Notes: generated by a model not told the origin, from the letters alone. A stretch of 64,000 nucleotides of DNA from Annona cherimola (GCA_030490835.1 CM059974.1:9741501-9805500); one strand, 5' to 3'. Positions 47,501-58,985 are shown, counted from the stretch's first letter. A program made the numbers and translations.

Positions 47501-48583
47501 CAAATTCAAGCGAATATCTGGAATATGTTTAACATTTTTCAAAAGCAACATCGTACCATTGTTGGTCTCCAAGCTCACATCTCCCATGCCTACGGCTTTA
47601 GCTACACCATTGTTACCCATCTTAACATTCCCAAAGTCTCCGGATGTATAAGATGTAAAGAAGTCTCTTCGTGATGTAGCATGAATGGAGGCACCGCTAT
47701 CAATCACCCAACTGGTGTCATGGCATGCAAGGTTGACAACATCATCATCATACACAACAAGGAAGTCATCTGTGATGGCAGAAACTCTATCAACATCATT
47801 ACTATCATCAGTTTCCTTTACTGTCCCTTTTTCATTTTTGTAGTCTCTTTTGAGTTGTCGACAATACTTCTTTATATGCCCCTTTTTACCACAGTGATAA
47901 CATTCAACATTGGCAAACCTGTTTGACTTGCTTTTGCTTCTGTCTCTGTTCATCGGACCTTTACTCTTGCTCCTCCCCCTCTTTTCCATGACTAAGACAT
48001 CTGACTGTGACGGACCCTGTGACTTTCTTCTCATCTCTTCATTTAAAACACTACTCTTAGCCATATCCATAGTGATTACACCATTTGGAGCTGAGTTAGA
48101 TACCGACATTCTAAACGTCTCCCACGAGTCCGGCAATGTGCCTAGAAGCCATAACCCCTGCACCTCATCTTCAAACTTGATATTCATCCCAGCCAACTGA
48201 TTAAGAATTCCCTGGTAAGCATTCAAGTGATCTGATAAAGGAGTTCCATCCCTGTATTTCAAGCCCATCAACTTCTTTATTAGAAACAACTTGTTGTTCC
48301 CGGTTTTTCGAGCATACAGCTGTTCAAGCCTGTCCCATAAAGAATGTGCATTTGTTTCTTCACTGACATGGTTTAAAACATTATCATTCACCCACTGCCT
48401 GATATACCCACATACTTGACGATGAAGTAAAGTCCATTCAGCATCAGTTTTTTCTACGGGTTTTTGTTCTGCAAACACGGGCAAATAAAAATCTTTGACA
48501 TATAGCAGGTCTTCCATTTTTCCCTTCCACACATGATAATTTGAACCATTCAAATTAATCATTCTACTTGTATTAACCTCCAT
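44600..48583 (-). CDS. Gag-pol polyprotein, TNT1-like copia element
   Basis: One 1327-residue frame. The order is a UBN2-type gag (from [16 protein letters not shown]), a CCHC zinc knuckle at 228-241 ([14 protein letters not shown]), an aspartic protease with [10 protein letters not shown] (DSG at 295-297), GAG-pre-integrase with the HHCC-type cysteines (about 425-475), an integrase core ([10 protein letters not shown] … RTDNGGEY … [10 protein letters not shown]), a reverse transcriptase with YVDDMLIVG, and RNase H ([10 protein letters not shown] … [10 protein letters not shown]). The integrase-before-RT order defines Ty1/copia. Length and order match complete TNT1/Tork-type elements. No stop or frameshift is seen. 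The start is ATG 48581-48583, about 50 bases after the LTR. Confidence 0.95.
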   Translation of the reverse strand: MEVNTSRMINLNGSNYHVWKGKMEDLLYVKDFYLPVFAEQKPVEKTDAEWTLLHRQVCGYIRQWVNDNVLNHVSEETNAHSLWDRLEQLYARKTGNNKLFLIKKLMGLKYRDGTPLSDHLNAYQGILNQLAGMNIKFEDEVQGLWLLGTLPDSWETFRMSVSNSAPNGVITMDMAKSSVLNEEMRRKSQGPSQSDVLVMEKRGRSKSKGPMNRDRSKSKSNRFANVECYHCGKKGHIKKYCRQLKRDYKNEKGTVKETDDSNDVDRVSAITDDFLVVYDDDVVNLACHDTSWVIDSGASIHATSRRDFFTSYTSGDFGNVKMGNNGVAKAVGMGDVSLETNNGTMLLLKNVKHIPDIRLNLISAGKLDDEGFCNTFNDGHWKLTKGSMIVARGKKCSSLYFMQAKVSSCIINAMENESTTELWHRRLCHMSEKGLMVLAKKNLLSGLKNTALKKCAHCLAGKQNRVAFKTSPPSRQPGILDLVYSDVCGPMKVKTLGGALYFVTFIDDHSRKLWVYTLKTKDQVLDVFKQFQTSVERQTGKKLKCIRTDNGGEYCGPFDEYCKQLGIRHQRTPPKTPQLNGLAERMNRTLVERVRCLLSYAQLPGSFWGEALSTVVHVLNLTPCVPLNFDVPNRVWLGKDVSYSHLRVFGCKAFVHIPKDERSKLDVKTRQCVFIGYGQDDFGYRFYDPVQKKLVRSRDVVFMEDQTIQDIEKTIKIVSQYYDNLTDLDPVPLTHVPVQVRDEVQDDQDGTVDVDTHTQVEINDGIVEQSPVPEVPPDVPLMRSIRDRHPSTRYSVDEYVLLTDGGEPECYAEAMEDEHKKEWVEAMRDEMKSLHENHTFELVKLPMGKRALKNKWVYRVKQEQVTTQPRYKARLVVKGFNQKKGIDFDEIFSPVVKMSSIRVVLGLAASLDLEIEQMDVKTAFLHGELDKEIYMEQPEGFVVKEKEDHVCKLRKSLYGLKQAPRQWYKKFESVMEKHGYRKTTSDHCVFVQKFSDDDIIILLLYVDDMLIVGNNSSRIDRLKMQLSQIFAMKDLGPAKQILGINIHRERNAKKLYLSQENYIEKVLQRFNMDKAKAVNSPLATHFKLNIEQCPSTDTEKKDMERVPYASAVGSLMYAMVCTRPDIAYAVGIVSRFLSNPGREHWNAVKWIMRYLRGTSSLRLCFGNEKPLLICYTDADMAGDVDTRKSTSGSLITFAGGAVAWQSRLQKCVALSTTEAEFIAATEACKELLWMKRFLHELGFKQQRYIVFCDSQSAIHLGKNSSFHARSKHIDVRYHWIREAINDKLFELEKIHTDYNGSDMLTKALPREKLEVCRLIVGMANPFM

Positions 48584-48617
48584 TGTTCAACACAAGGCAC
48601 AAGATTACGAAAACCTC

Positions 48618-48629
48618 GCTCTGATACCA
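48618..48629 (-). promoter_or_regulatory. Primer-binding site (tRNA-iMet type)
   Basis: On the minus strand TGGTATCAGAGC lies two bases after the 5' LTR end. It is complementary to the 3' end of initiator methionine tRNA, the usual copia primer. Confidence 0.92.
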
Positions 48630-48631
48630 CT

Positions 48632-49257
48632 TGTTGGGATTTTAGGCTATCCCCTTCTTGTGTAGATTAAATAGGAATGATTAATCACAGACAATAAATA
48701 TTGCAAATAATAAGCAATCAAACCACGGGAAAAACACACCATAATTTTTATGTGGAAAACCCCTTTTTACCAAAGGGGAAAAACCACGGGACCCAGTTCA
48801 GGTAAATCTTCCACTATAAAATAATGGGATTACAATGCAATGTCTTCTCTAGTCAAAACTAGAGGATTTCATCATCACAATAAGGATGGATTTCAATACA
48901 GAAATTAATCAAGATAGATCTCACCAAATCTGAGATGACGGCGGAATTTTCTCTCTTGATGGCTGAAAGAGATAACTGCCGTAGAAACCTTGAGCATATG
49001 AGGATAAAATCCTCCTCCGTGCGTTGGAGCTACTGCTGCCGCTGCTTCTCTGAAAAACCGAGACGGAGAGAAAAACTCTCTGACGAATGTCACTGCCGAG
49101 AGAGCCAAGAGGAGAAGAGAGATGATCTCTCTCTCTCACACATATGCGCCGAAACCAAAAGCGGCAAGGGGACAAGAGTGGGTGAGGCATCATTGCAAGA
49201 TGCCAAATGGGTGGGGCCCCCCACTTTTGACTTCACGTGGGAGGAACCCACCCAACA
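48632..49257 (-). repeat. 5' LTR of the TNT1-like element
   Basis: 626 bp, identical on reading to 43958-44583 at an offset of 4674. It should hold the element promoter. The outer end is flanked by GGGCA. Confidence 0.95.
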
Positions 49258-50058
49258 GGGCATAGCTTTGCCAGGCCAAAATCTGAAATCTTGGGGCAGA
49301 ACTCCTTGTCTAGGAGAATGTTATGTGGTTTTATGTCGAAGTGCAAAATGCGAGTGTGACAGCCACGGTGGAGGTACTCTAGCCCACGTGCAATGCCAAG
49401 TGCAATCTCGCATAGTTTTTGTCATCCAAGATGGTGGTTTTTCCCTGAGTAGATGAATTTCTCAAGTGAGCCATTGGCCAGGAACTCATAGACAAGAGCT
49501 CTTTTAAAGTCTTGGGAACAGAATCCTAGAAGTGCAACAACGTTGACATGGTAGGTTCTGCCAATGCTGGCAACCTCATTGATGAATTCTTCTCCGCTGC
49601 CCTTGGACTGATCCAACACCTTCACAGCCACCAAGCGACCATCAGAGAGCTTGCCTTTGAACACACTGCCGTACCCTCCTTGGCCTAGTTTGTCTTTGAA
49701 AGAACTGGTTATGTTCTTCAGCTCGGAATACAAATATCTTCTTGGAACGAGTGACCCATAATTCTTTAGGAATTCCTCCACATTCTCGACATCTTTTACC
49801 TTTCTCTTGCAGTAGTAAAACCAGTAAACGAACAGAAGGCATGTTGCGATGCAGCTGCCAACTGCTGCACCCACTCCTAGAGAAAGAAAGAGGGAACCAC
49901 CGTTTGTAATTTGTTGTGTTAATCTCTATTTTTTATTTTTACTTCTTAAAAAACACCCATTAGGTTTGATCAGAGGGAATTTTCGTCCTTGGAAAATTTA
50001 GAACAAGAAACTAACTAGCTTCTTTTTTCTGGAAAGCAAACAAAAAGAGACACCATAC

Positions 50059-50106
50059 CTATTAGGGCATTCTTCACCTTCCGCGGCAGTCCCTTGTTAC
50101 TTCCAC
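50059..50106 (-). CDS. LRK10L mini-exon (copy III)
   Basis: A 48-nt exon with CAG acceptor and GTATGG donor encodes GSNKGLPRKVKNALI. It splices in phase to kinase exon III (…NALIG + VGAAVGS) and, upstream, to exon B at 52185-52926 or the dead exon A. The exon itself is intact, but the kinase it leads into is destroyed. Confidence 0.75.
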
Positions 50107-50397
50107 CTGAAAGATGTGGAACAAAAAAATTAAGAAAAATATTTTATTGATATTAGAAATGATCCAATCAAGTAAAAGAAGAAATGAAAAACAATTCATT
50201 CAATTTGCTAGAAAGCCAGTTCAAGCAATTCTCTTTCTAATGTTACCAACTCTCCGAAGCTGGAAATTAAAACTATCATCTAACCAGGCTTTAGGAAATG
50301 AAAAACACTAAACAGGAATGGTTAAGGAACTTTTACGACAAATCATCATTTCCATAACTTGGATTAATGAAAAAAACAAAATTCGATTCTTGTACCA

Positions 50398-51061
50398 GGG
50401 CTCGGAATGGGCGGTTGAGTGATATTTAGAGGTGGACGTTTGTGGTATGTGAAGCAGCCTGACGTCTTCCATATAACAGCAAAACCCTTATCCAACAGAG
50501 GATCTAGGTTATCGTCCAAACAGTAGGGACTGGAGCTGGAAGGTGTTGGCAACTCTTGCATAGGAATATCAAGGGTGTCACATGTATTCATACTACAACT
50601 CGGTGACTTATTCTGTGGGAAGTAATACAGGACATGGAATTCGCGACTTCGAAGTAATTGGGCTGGAAATCCAGTCTAGCAGCGAAAATGTGGAGCCTAG
50701 TGCAGAGATCATCATCATTCATGAGTTCGACATCCTGAAGAAAAAGCATCTTCTCTTCCTCCGAGATCTTTTTCACAAAGTACAGTCTTCCCTAATCTTT
50801 AAATTGGATGTTTATTATTTCATCCCTGCAATTGAAATCTGAAACCCCACAATGGGTTCCATCCGACTGGTTATAGAATCTAGTTTCGCCTACTTCCTTG
50901 CATTGCACGTCAGAACACTTGAGAAGGGAGCGAAATTGTGCACCAGATGAGTTGAAAGGGGGAAAGGGACCAGATGGCGCCTCGGGTAAGTTGAAAGAGA
51001 GGTGAGATAGAAGGAAGAAAGAGAGGAGGAAGAAGAGTGTGAAAGAAAAAGAAGCCGCCAT
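50398..51061 (-). pseudogene. Broken LRK10L ectodomain exon A (copy III)
   Basis: The start ATG 51059-51061 and signal peptide (MAASFSFTLFFLL) are intact. The frame stops at 50792-50794 after IINIQFKD, and the ~91-bp deletion lies near 50642, both as in copy I. The sharing dates the damage before the block duplication, or reflects gene conversion. Confidence 0.85.
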
Positions 51062-52184
51062 CGCAGAAGAATTGATGATAATCAAGCAAGCGGAATGGCG
51101 ACCCTCTTCTGTTTCAAATTTTGATTGAATAGTTGAAATCGACCCTGTGAGATTGACTAGTCCTCGGTAATGGTTGAAATGAGGGGTCATGAACAACTAG
51201 TCACAAATGATCAAAATTCATATAATAATGCATTGCCGCGAAAAGAAAGCAGCTATTTCTTGGAAGTTCACTCCTCTTATTTTTTTGACGAAGACTTTGA
51301 CTAATGACGGAAGGCTCAGAAACGAATAGACGACATAGGTTGGTGTGTTTCACGAGCTCTAAGCTTTTGGCATTGGATATTAAACAATTGTGGAAAACGA
51401 ACCCATCAACCAGGACACAAAACAAAAAAGAGGTTTCTAATTACTGCAATTCTCTTCTGCAAATTTACTGCCATGATGACCAATTTAATCTCCTTCTCTA
51501 CCCACCTACCTGAATCGCTATCTTTAGTCTCAAGAGAAAATTTCTCCTGTCTTTTTCCCAACTACGGATTTTGGACTAAAAATACGATTTCAACGTGGAA
51601 ATTTTGGATGATGGTGCCATGCCTATTTTGCTTTGAAAGCTTTGTCCAAGAAGCAGTTTCTCTCATATTTCCACGCGGCTTTCGCTAGACAATTATTCAT
51701 CAGTCCTAACCCTATTCACACCAACAGCAAACAATATTAAACGACAAACAGCCAGTAATAGCAGTAAAGAGCAACATTGAAAACAACACTAGACCAAGAA
51801 GAACTGGCATGTGTTTCGTGTTGTTAGGATTGTGATCCCAAAAGTAAACAACCAAATCATCACAACAAGCAACATTACAAGGAGATGCAACGCAAAAACT
51901 CCCTTTCACTGGTCATAATGTGATGACTGGGCATCTGAGGCCTCAATTAAAAATGGATCATCCAGCCTTCGCTGGACATTTCTGTCAGAGAATCGGCTTT
52001 GAAGCTGCATTCTAACCTGTTTCTTGGCTAGCCTAAAATGAGCCCCAAAAGAGGAGAATTGGATTTAACTGATGCAGGCTGAAGACAATTGGTCTAGCTC
52101 TCTTTTGTTCTGTTCTTCTTGCTCTAAAACAGTGATGAGGAAATGAAGAAAAATTAAAAGAAAATCTGAAGCTCCAAGACTTAC
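51062..52184. other. Intron/spacer between exons B and A; no gene
   Basis: The counterpart of 1006-2107. It holds the same non-coding flank found at 1195-1980 and 4062-4810. No supported open frame. Confidence 0.65.
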
Positions 52185-52926
52185 AAGTCTCGAGCGCCGG
52201 ACCATCACGACAAAAACAAATGATGCTGGACGTATTCTTATCGAACCCGCAGCGGCCACCCGATTGAACGCATTTGGTGCAATTGTCCGCCTTCCATTCC
52301 ATGAAAAATCCTTTCTTCAGAAGTAGCCTGTAATCGCTGATTTCGACATCCACCTTTACATCTTCCTCCATTGAAACCGGCTGGTATGCCCAAGACATGC
52401 AAACATTGACATAGTTTAAAGGACTCAACAATTGCGGATCAGCGAAGCTGGTGTAAGACGGATGTGTGGCATTACCCAGGCAAGAGATATTATGGACCGG
52501 GTAAAAGCCAATTCTCTCAGGAAAAACAGCAGAACAGCGGAAGTAGAAGTACAGTTCAACGTTTTGACTGCTACCGCTAAATGGAGTGCCTTCGAAGGTG
52601 ACATTGCGGGTAGGCCATGGACATGATTCGTCACTGTACGCTCTATCATTAACAACCAAAAGATGATGATGAACATAGGAAATGTTGCGGATGTGGTATT
52701 GCTCGTTACTGGGCATTTCGAGGACAGGGGCACGATTTTTGCAGAGAATTTCGAAGCCCGGGTGACCGCAGTAGGAAGGTTGGTTATGGAGCCGAAATGG
52801 GTAGCTTATATTTAGGCCATTACCACAATTTCGAGGCTCGCAGGCTATGAAGTGTGGATCTAAAGAAAGAGCTAGTGCTGTACAAGAGAAGAAAGACAAT
52901 AAGAAGAAGCCAAACACCCCTCCCAT
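52185..52926 (-). CDS. LRK10L ectodomain exon B (GUB_WAK + WAK_assoc), copy III
   Basis: 247 codons plus one base, the same length as copy I. A signal peptide (MGGVFGFFLLSFFSCTAL) is followed by GUB_WAK_bind (CEPRNCGNGLNISYPF, YCGHPGFEILC) and the WAK_assoc part (CTKCVQSGGRCGFDK, ICFCRDG). The frame is open and the donor is GTAAGT at 52179-52184. Spliced to the mini-exon at 50059-50106 the junction restores Cys. Downstream the kinase exon is broken by a nonsense codon and a retrotransposon, so at most a secreted or membrane-anchored receptor lacking kinase activity could be made. Confidence 0.8.
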
Positions 52927-53476
52927 TCTAGAACAAAGAAAAAAGGAGAGATCCCGAACGGGAGTGACAGAAGGAAGACAATAGAATGAGAAGGGAGCAG
53001 AAAGAGAAAGTGGGAGGAGAAGAAGGAAATGCAATCGGGATGCAAAGTCCAGAGAGAGAAGAGAAAAGAAAAATGCTCACTTTGCTTTAGTAGTCCTGAC
53101 TTTGATTTGGTCGTCCCTTTCTTACACGTTGCTTTGGTCTTTTGGTGTATCTTCCCACTTTAATAGTCAGAGAAACCACTCGTTTAGTTAAATCCTTTCA
53201 AAATACAGTGGTAAAATTGCAAGTGTATGTGACATCCATTTGTGTGGAACTTCCGCCTCGTAATCAGACATGCAACGTTGGATTACTAACCTATGTAGCT
53301 TACAAATGAAACGGTAAAAGTGACTAAAGTCTATTCGCGTTAAAACTCCAACTTGGGGTTGGCTTGGATTATCTAACCGAAGTCATTTTTCATGTTAGAC
53401 AATCAAAAGCGGCGAAGAAACGATTATTATGCAACTGGGATGCAAAGAATCAAGCGAACATGAAACCGGGCATCAA

Positions 53477-53859
53477 ATTAAGAGACTGATTTTGTGCACC
53501 CGGGTGTATTTAACTTAATTTTTATATTTTTTGAAATTTTTTTTACAAAATTATTAATCTAAATGTATTTAACATTGGTATAAATTTTTATCATTTTTGG
53601 AGATTTTTAAATATTTTTTTATTTTTAAAATCAGTGGCATTTTAGTAATTTTAAATTACTAAAATGTCACTGATTTTAAAAAAATAAAAAACAAATATCT
53701 AAAAATCTCAAAAATGGTAAACATTGATGCACATGTTAAATATATTTAAATTAATAATCTTGTAAAAAAAACTTTTCAAAAGAAAATATTAAAAAAATAA
53801 GTATTTGCACCCGGGGTGCACTGAAACTTAGTGCACTTGGGTGCATGAAATCAACTCCC
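53477..53859. mobile_element. Palindromic MITE with GTGCACCCGGGTG ends
   Basis: An inverted-repeat element of about 383 bp. The arms meet at AATCAGTGGCATTTTAGTAA and its reverse complement. The outer motifs are GATTTTGTGCACCC on the left and GGGTGCATGAAATC on the right. It is flanked by CATCAA at 53471-53476 and 53860-53865. The homologous position in copy I (near 3790-3810) has no element, so it inserted after the duplication. Confidence 0.75.
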
Positions 53860-53888
53860 CATCAACAGGGGGAATGGTAGTTATCACA

Positions 53889-54140
53889 GGTTTTTTGCAT
53901 TTTGGACCCTTTAAATTTGTGTATTTACTTTTTAAACCTCAAAGTTTACATATTTGCCTTTTTGAACCCTCTAAGTTTTATTCTTTTGCTTTTTAAACTT
54001 TGTTGTTAAGTTTAGCCGATCATGTACAGGGTTTAAAAAGCAAAAGAATGAAATTTAGAAGGTTCAAAAAGTAAATATGTAAACTTCAAGGTTTAATAAG
54101 CAAATACGCAAACTTAAAAGGACTAAAATGCAAAAGACCC
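53889..54140. mobile_element. MITE with 11-bp target duplication
   Basis: A 252-bp near-perfect palindrome with terminal repeats GGTTTTTTGCATTTTGG / CTAAAATGCAAAAGACCC. It is flanked by an exact 11-bp direct repeat TAGTTATCACA at 53878-53888 and 54141-54151, as for Mutator-like elements. It is absent from copy I at the matching place (near 3820). Confidence 0.85.
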
Positions 54141-54151
54141 TAGTTATCACA

Positions 54152-54789
54152 TGCAAATACAAACAGTCTGGATTCTACGAGCACATGCTTTTTAGTGGTT
54201 AGAAGTTCCATAGCAGGAATTTAAAGGGGAATTTGAATATAGGTAGCTCAACTTCTTGGAAGTCACAGTTTTTTACTTAAAAGTTTTATATTTGCCGCAT
54301 ATAACTTTTAAGTTTTCAAAATATATAATTTTAGTCTCCACTAACGTGAATTTTTAACACTTAATTTTTGCTTGAAATGACTAATATCTCATTTAATTAA
54401 TTTCGTTCAAACCTTAAATAGATAATCCAATTTGGTTGAAATTTTTTAGGCCACTGTTTTATGTAATCTGTAGCTAGAAAAAACAAATCCTGTTGTGGTG
54501 GCAAAGAGAAGGCACGACCGACTGGTAGTATGTTTCCGTAGGATCAAGCGGGAGAACGGGATAGAAAGATGAGCAAAAGCATGAAGAGGGGGGCTGGTTT
54601 GAAAAACACTCTCCTTGACAGAAGGGCTTGCCGACAAATGTCGTATGTATTTAATGGCCTACACGGTTTGACTTTGAATTTTTTTTATCACGACGATTTA
54701 GATTATCATCGCTGAATTGAACGGTTCCTAAACATGGTCGAAAACCCCATGCTTTTTCGCCCGGGTATAAAAGATTTCGATTCAAATTT
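54152..54789. other. No gene recognised
   Basis: After the end of the duplicated block (about 54220) the sequence is AT-rich. The minus frame 54446-54637 shows no known motif. Confidence 0.5.
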
Positions 54790-55130
54790 ATATACACACC
54801 TCTTTTTTTTTTTTTTTTGAATTTTTTTTTATAAAAAAGTTAATATAGTTGTATTTAATATATGTATAAATTTTTAATATTTTTAGGGTGTTTTAGATAT
54901 TTATTTTTTATTTTTGAAAATCAGTGGCATTTTCGTAATTTAAAATTACCTAAAATGCCACTGATTTTTTAAAATAAAAAATAAATATCTAAAATATTCC
55001 AAAAATAGTAAAAATTTATAGACAGGTTACCTACAACTAGATTAACAGTTCTATGAAAAGTTTTTGAAAAAAAAATATAAAAAAATAAGTATATGCGCCG
55101 GGAGCAGGGAGCGCTGCCTGCTCCCGGGCG
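54790..55130. mobile_element. Palindromic MITE-like element
   Basis: This element shares the AATCAGTGGCATTTT core and arm layout with 2975-3385 and 53477-53859. Its right end carries a separate small GC palindrome, GGGAGCAGGGAGCG then CTGCTCCCGGGCGCA (about 55100-55130). It is non-coding. Confidence 0.65.
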
Positions 55131-57243
55131 CAGTCCCGATATTTTCGACCAAGCCTATTCACCATTGGATTGCGCGGGCATGTTTTTAGCCAACCAGATT
55201 AAAAAATGCAGCACCTAGAAGTGTAATTAATGTGACTGGATTTTTGTAGGCAGGCCTCCGTCAAGCGGGTATCATGCCTGCTTCAGTTCCATCCCTCACA
55301 CGCCTCTTTTCCTCCATGTCTTCTCCTCTCCCATCCTCCCTCTAGCTTCTCATCACTGGCCGATCACTCCACGCGTTGGATCTGTCACTGTATTTTGTTG
55401 TTGTTATCAGTACCGCCGCTTTGATCTTGGCAGCATTGAAGACATTTGGCCGTTCGTTTTGCATCTTCTTTCCATGATAATCGTAGATTATTGGATGAAG
55501 AAAACGCCCTCCAGCTGCATTATTTTTGCCATTTACATTTTAGCAGCTTACCCATTTCAGCTCCACGATTTGTTGTTCCAGATTTTCTTCCATTTCAAAA
55601 TGTTTCGTCAGCGTCTGTACCTAAAACATTCACCATCCGCAATTGATTTTCTTTTGGATACGGCAGATTTTTTCAGACGAGATTGTGCAATTTTTTTAAT
55701 ATCAAGTCTTGATTTGCTTGTCTTCTTCTAGTCTAGATGACCAGGCAAATCATATGACCATCTGTGTCGGATTTTTTTTTTTGGATTTTTGACGATGCCA
55801 TGAGCGCGAACTTTGGCCCATGCGAGATCTTACACTGCGGAGTTTTAGCTACGGGTGTTAAAAAATCGATGGAGCCTGATTTAATCTTAACTTTTAAAAA
55901 TATCTCAACCTGATCACTTTATTAACCCATTTAAAAAACCTGAACTGTAACTCATTTATATCTATTACTAATTTTACTTCTTAAACCATCAAAGGAGAAA
56001 CTTCAAAACAGGCAAAATTATATCTGTCAGTGGCGAGTTGGATAGCAGCAGTCACTTGGTGAAGGAGTGGCCGGAGATCTAAGAAAAGCAAGATCAAAGT
56101 TAGAGAAATCAACGTCTGAGAAAGGAGAGAAGGAGATAGAGATTAGGAGAGAAAGGGGGGTGAGACCTGGAAAGCTCGCACCAGCTGTTTAGGGGCGTCG
56201 CAGAGCACGAATGGGTTGGATGGCTCGTCGCAGGTGCCGGAGAAGAAGGCAAAACGAGAGGGCTTAGTCTCGAGGACCTCCGGGCTCGACTGACAAGGGA
56301 CCGCCGACAGTATTAACGGGGCTGTGAGGCCGAGGGCGGAGAAGAAAGATAAGGGAGGAGAAATAATAAAGGGCTACGAGGAGGGTGGAGGAGAAATAAT
56401 AAAGGGCTACGAGGAGGGTGGAGAATCTGAAGGGGAGGATTCTTAGTAGCAAATGGGTAAGGGAGTTCAGGGCACCCAAGGGCTGCGAGGTCGAGCGACG
56501 AAGAAAGACAGGGCCAGAGGGCTGCAAAGCACCAGATAGAAATTAAGGCATAGGCTCTTTAAGAGGGGTGGGAAATAAAATTACACGCGGGATTTAGGGA
56601 GCGAGAATTTGGCCGAGGGGCGAAAATATTTATCTATATATATTATATAATATATATACTATGTAAATGGGTTATACTAGTTGACTGGGTTATGTAAAAG
56701 GATTGATGAGTTATGCAATTTTAATTATAATTTGTTTATCTAATTAAATATTTAAATAAGTTGACGAATTATAAATTATTTATTTAAAAATTCCAACTCA
56801 AATTTATCTATGAACAAGTCGAAAGAGCGGGTTAGCAGATTGATTGTTATCATTAACACCTCCTAGTTTTAGGCTTTTAGCTCTTTGCCCATTATGCATT
56901 TTTTCCCTGTCGGGAGTCCCTTTTTTTCGCATGCTACGTTTTTTCTTGAAAATCGTATCCGGCCCCTTCTTTTTATTGTTGGAGATGGCATTTGTCACCA
57001 AATTTTAACTGCACAACGTGTTTATGGAATTCCAGCTGGCTCATTTACAGACATGTATGACCTTAGATTTGCAGAGGCTCATCTTCCTCCAACAACTCAT
57101 CCTTCCATTCAATCTCATCTTTTCATTTTTTTAATCAGCGGCCGTAAAAGATTCCGATAGTCCCACATCACTATCTTCATCCTCCGATGAAGAAGACGAT
57201 GGCAAGACAACAGAAATGCGCTTTTATGAGCATTACTAGCTTT
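55131..57243. other. No gene recognised; short tandem repeat at 56358-56423
   Basis: Small frames at 55446-55731 and 56885-57160 have no recognisable domain. A 33-bp unit (GAGAAATAATAAAGGGCTAC…) is repeated twice in tandem from 56358. The part 56040-56540 is relatively GC-rich, which might reflect an old promoter or leader. Confidence 0.45.
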
Positions 57244-57248
57244 CAACT

Positions 57249-57490
57249 TGAGAGAGAGAGGGGGAAGGGAGAGAGAAATGGATCGAGAAGAGAGGCAGGG
57301 AGGGAAGGAGAGGGATCATGAGAGAGAGGGAGGTAAGGAGGGAGAGAGATCCAGATCGAGAAGGGGGGGAGGGAGGGAGAGAGATCGGAGGAGAGAGAGC
57401 ATTTACCTGTCGGGAAATGGGCGCCACTATCGGAATGGTGGGAGGTTGCCAGAAGCAGCAATGACAGCAACACAGTGGGAGAGAGAGTGA
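57249..57490. repeat. GA-rich low-complexity tract
   Basis: A purine tract of GAGAGA/GGGAGG words in which both strands are open. The frames encode Arg/Glu- or Ser/Leu-rich low-complexity peptides and are not credible genes. Confidence 0.75.
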
Positions 57491-58559
57491 GACGCTTGTG
57501 TGAAAATTCCGGTCTGATAAGGACCTATGTGGTAAATTTCAAAGCTTTAATTTGTCTCCATCCACGTCACATTTTCACTATCTCATCCAATGGTCCAAAA
57601 CAAGCCCGTGCATTTCGACGGTTGGGAGTACGGTCGGAAACATACGGTTTTACTTACCAGTTTGTAAAAATCAAAATTCTTTATACATGTGGATTTTATA
57701 TTTTTATTTATTTTTAAACCCTTTTTCATGTGCTTAGTGGGCTTAGAAATAGTTAAAAAATATGATAGTCATAGAGAGTAAAAAATTTTAACTTAAACAT
57801 TTTTTTTCAATTGGCAACAACACCCCAAATATGCACATTTTCTTCTCTAGAAAAAAATCAAGTTGTCGGAATCTCACAACCATTTATTCGCACATTCATG
57901 TGCATCCATACTGCATTTGTTGCTACATCATTGGCCATGATTAGCCATCATCGTCGAGCATAATAAATCTCCTTTACAAGAGAAACCCATTAGCTGATGG
58001 AATCTCAAGAGGACACCAACAAGATCTGAACATTTACCCGCACATCGGCCAAATTTGTTCTTTGCCATCCCATATGTAGTGTCCGTCCATTCCCATCCAC
58101 CAGTGGCAACTGGAAAATCTAACATCATAGAAACTGCGGGATAAGAGAGGGCATTCCTATTTGCTAAGTGTGTCTCGTATTATGCATATTTTAGTTACAG
58201 GAGCAAGTGTGTCTCGTATTCTACATATTTTAGTTACGTGAGCTTGAGATTACGTATTGGTTCTACATAAAAGTCCACAAGAGTTCTATTTATAGGCGTA
58301 TCAATTACAGATTAATTGGAATCTTAAGAAGTGTTCCATTAGGACGTGAGAGAGATATGTGTAAGGTATTCTTAAATGTAACTTTATAACTTGTGTCTTA
58401 TAGTTAATTGTTATCTATTTTTTGTGGTTTTTCTCTGGTTTTGAAATTTTTTTTACATAAATCTTACTGTCTTTTTGTGTTTGATCTTGGTGATGTTTCT
58501 TTGATCTAATTTTATTATGTATGCCTTCATTTTGATCCATCCCAACTCAAATCACGTAT
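57491..58559. other. No gene recognised; right part may be an old copia LTR
   Basis: The last few hundred bases lead without a break into a primer-binding-site-like motif at 58569. The LTR left end could not be placed. No open frame of interest. Confidence 0.35.
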
Positions 58560-58740
58560 CCTAACAAGTGATATTAGAGCTATGGTTGTGGTTATGATTC
58601 GAGAGATTGTTTCATGTTAAAATGATTTTTTTGGGTGAGCAAAATTACCATGTAAGAATCATGAAGGCACAAGATTTTTGTTGTCTTAGCTGCAACAGGG
58701 AGTCGAATTTGGTGGCCAGGTGTAGGCAAAGACAAGCCAG
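58560..58740 (+). mobile_element. Decayed Ty1/copia remnant (LTR end, PBS, gag start)
   Basis: TATCCTAACA (LTR-end-like) is followed by AGTGATATTAGAGCTATGG, a degenerate tRNA-iMet primer-binding site. A short frame reading GEQNYHVRIMKAQDF resembles the start of a copia gag (UBN2). Nothing of pol follows, so this is a 5' remnant. Confidence 0.55.
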
Positions 58741-58985
58741 TATAAATTTTCCTAAATTATATTAATAGGCTAATACATATTTCCACGTTAAAATTTTCTA
58801 GCCTATTGATTTATAATTTTATATTTTCGAAAATGTTGCAAAACAACCCATTTTAAAGCAAAATTAAAGTTTTATGAAAAATATAATTTTCATGAAATTT
58901 CACATAAAATTTGTATTTAATTCACATTTTTATACTTAAAGGTATGAATTTACTATGAAATTATAAGAAAAGTTTAAGACTTTTT

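Larger units (their letters stand above)
43958..49257 (-). mobile_element. Complete TNT1-like Ty1/copia retrotransposon
   Basis: A 5300-bp element is bounded by two 626-bp LTRs that I could not tell apart on reading, with TG…CA ends (minus strand TGTTGGG…CCCAACA) and a 5-bp target duplication GGGCA at 43953-43957 and 49258-49262. It has one uninterrupted gag-pol frame, a tRNA-iMet primer-binding site and a polypurine tract. Identical LTRs, a clean target duplication and an open frame indicate a recent, possibly still competent insertion. It lies in kinase exon III, in the same orientation as the host gene. Confidence 0.95.
43493..49876 (-). pseudogene. LRK10L transmembrane/kinase exon III, split by a TNT1-like element
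   Basis: The exon starts after a CTAG acceptor at 49877-49878 with a membrane helix ([17 protein letters not shown]) and continues through GQGGYG, the AVK lysine and HFDIKPHN. At 49258-49262 it meets the retrotransposon. The other half (SKESTISLL to the C-terminus SSTASLS) resumes at 43957 and ends at 43493. The GGGCA duplicated on both sides is the target site. Independently, Trp in HHLGWQKL has become TGA at 49422-49424. The juxtamembrane region is shorter than in gene II, lacking the CTKVSPKIPISFW segment. Confidence 0.92.
50057..54220. repeat. Large segmental duplication, copy III
   Basis: The partner of 1-3900. The order and orientation of mini-exon, dead exon A, spacer and exon B are the same. 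The dead exon A carries the same stop and deletion. The extra length comes from two MITEs near the right end. Confidence 0.85.

Noticed and set aside
57236..57490. Arg/Glu-rich and Ser/Leu-rich frames
   Set aside because: Low-complexity GA tract, open on both strands.
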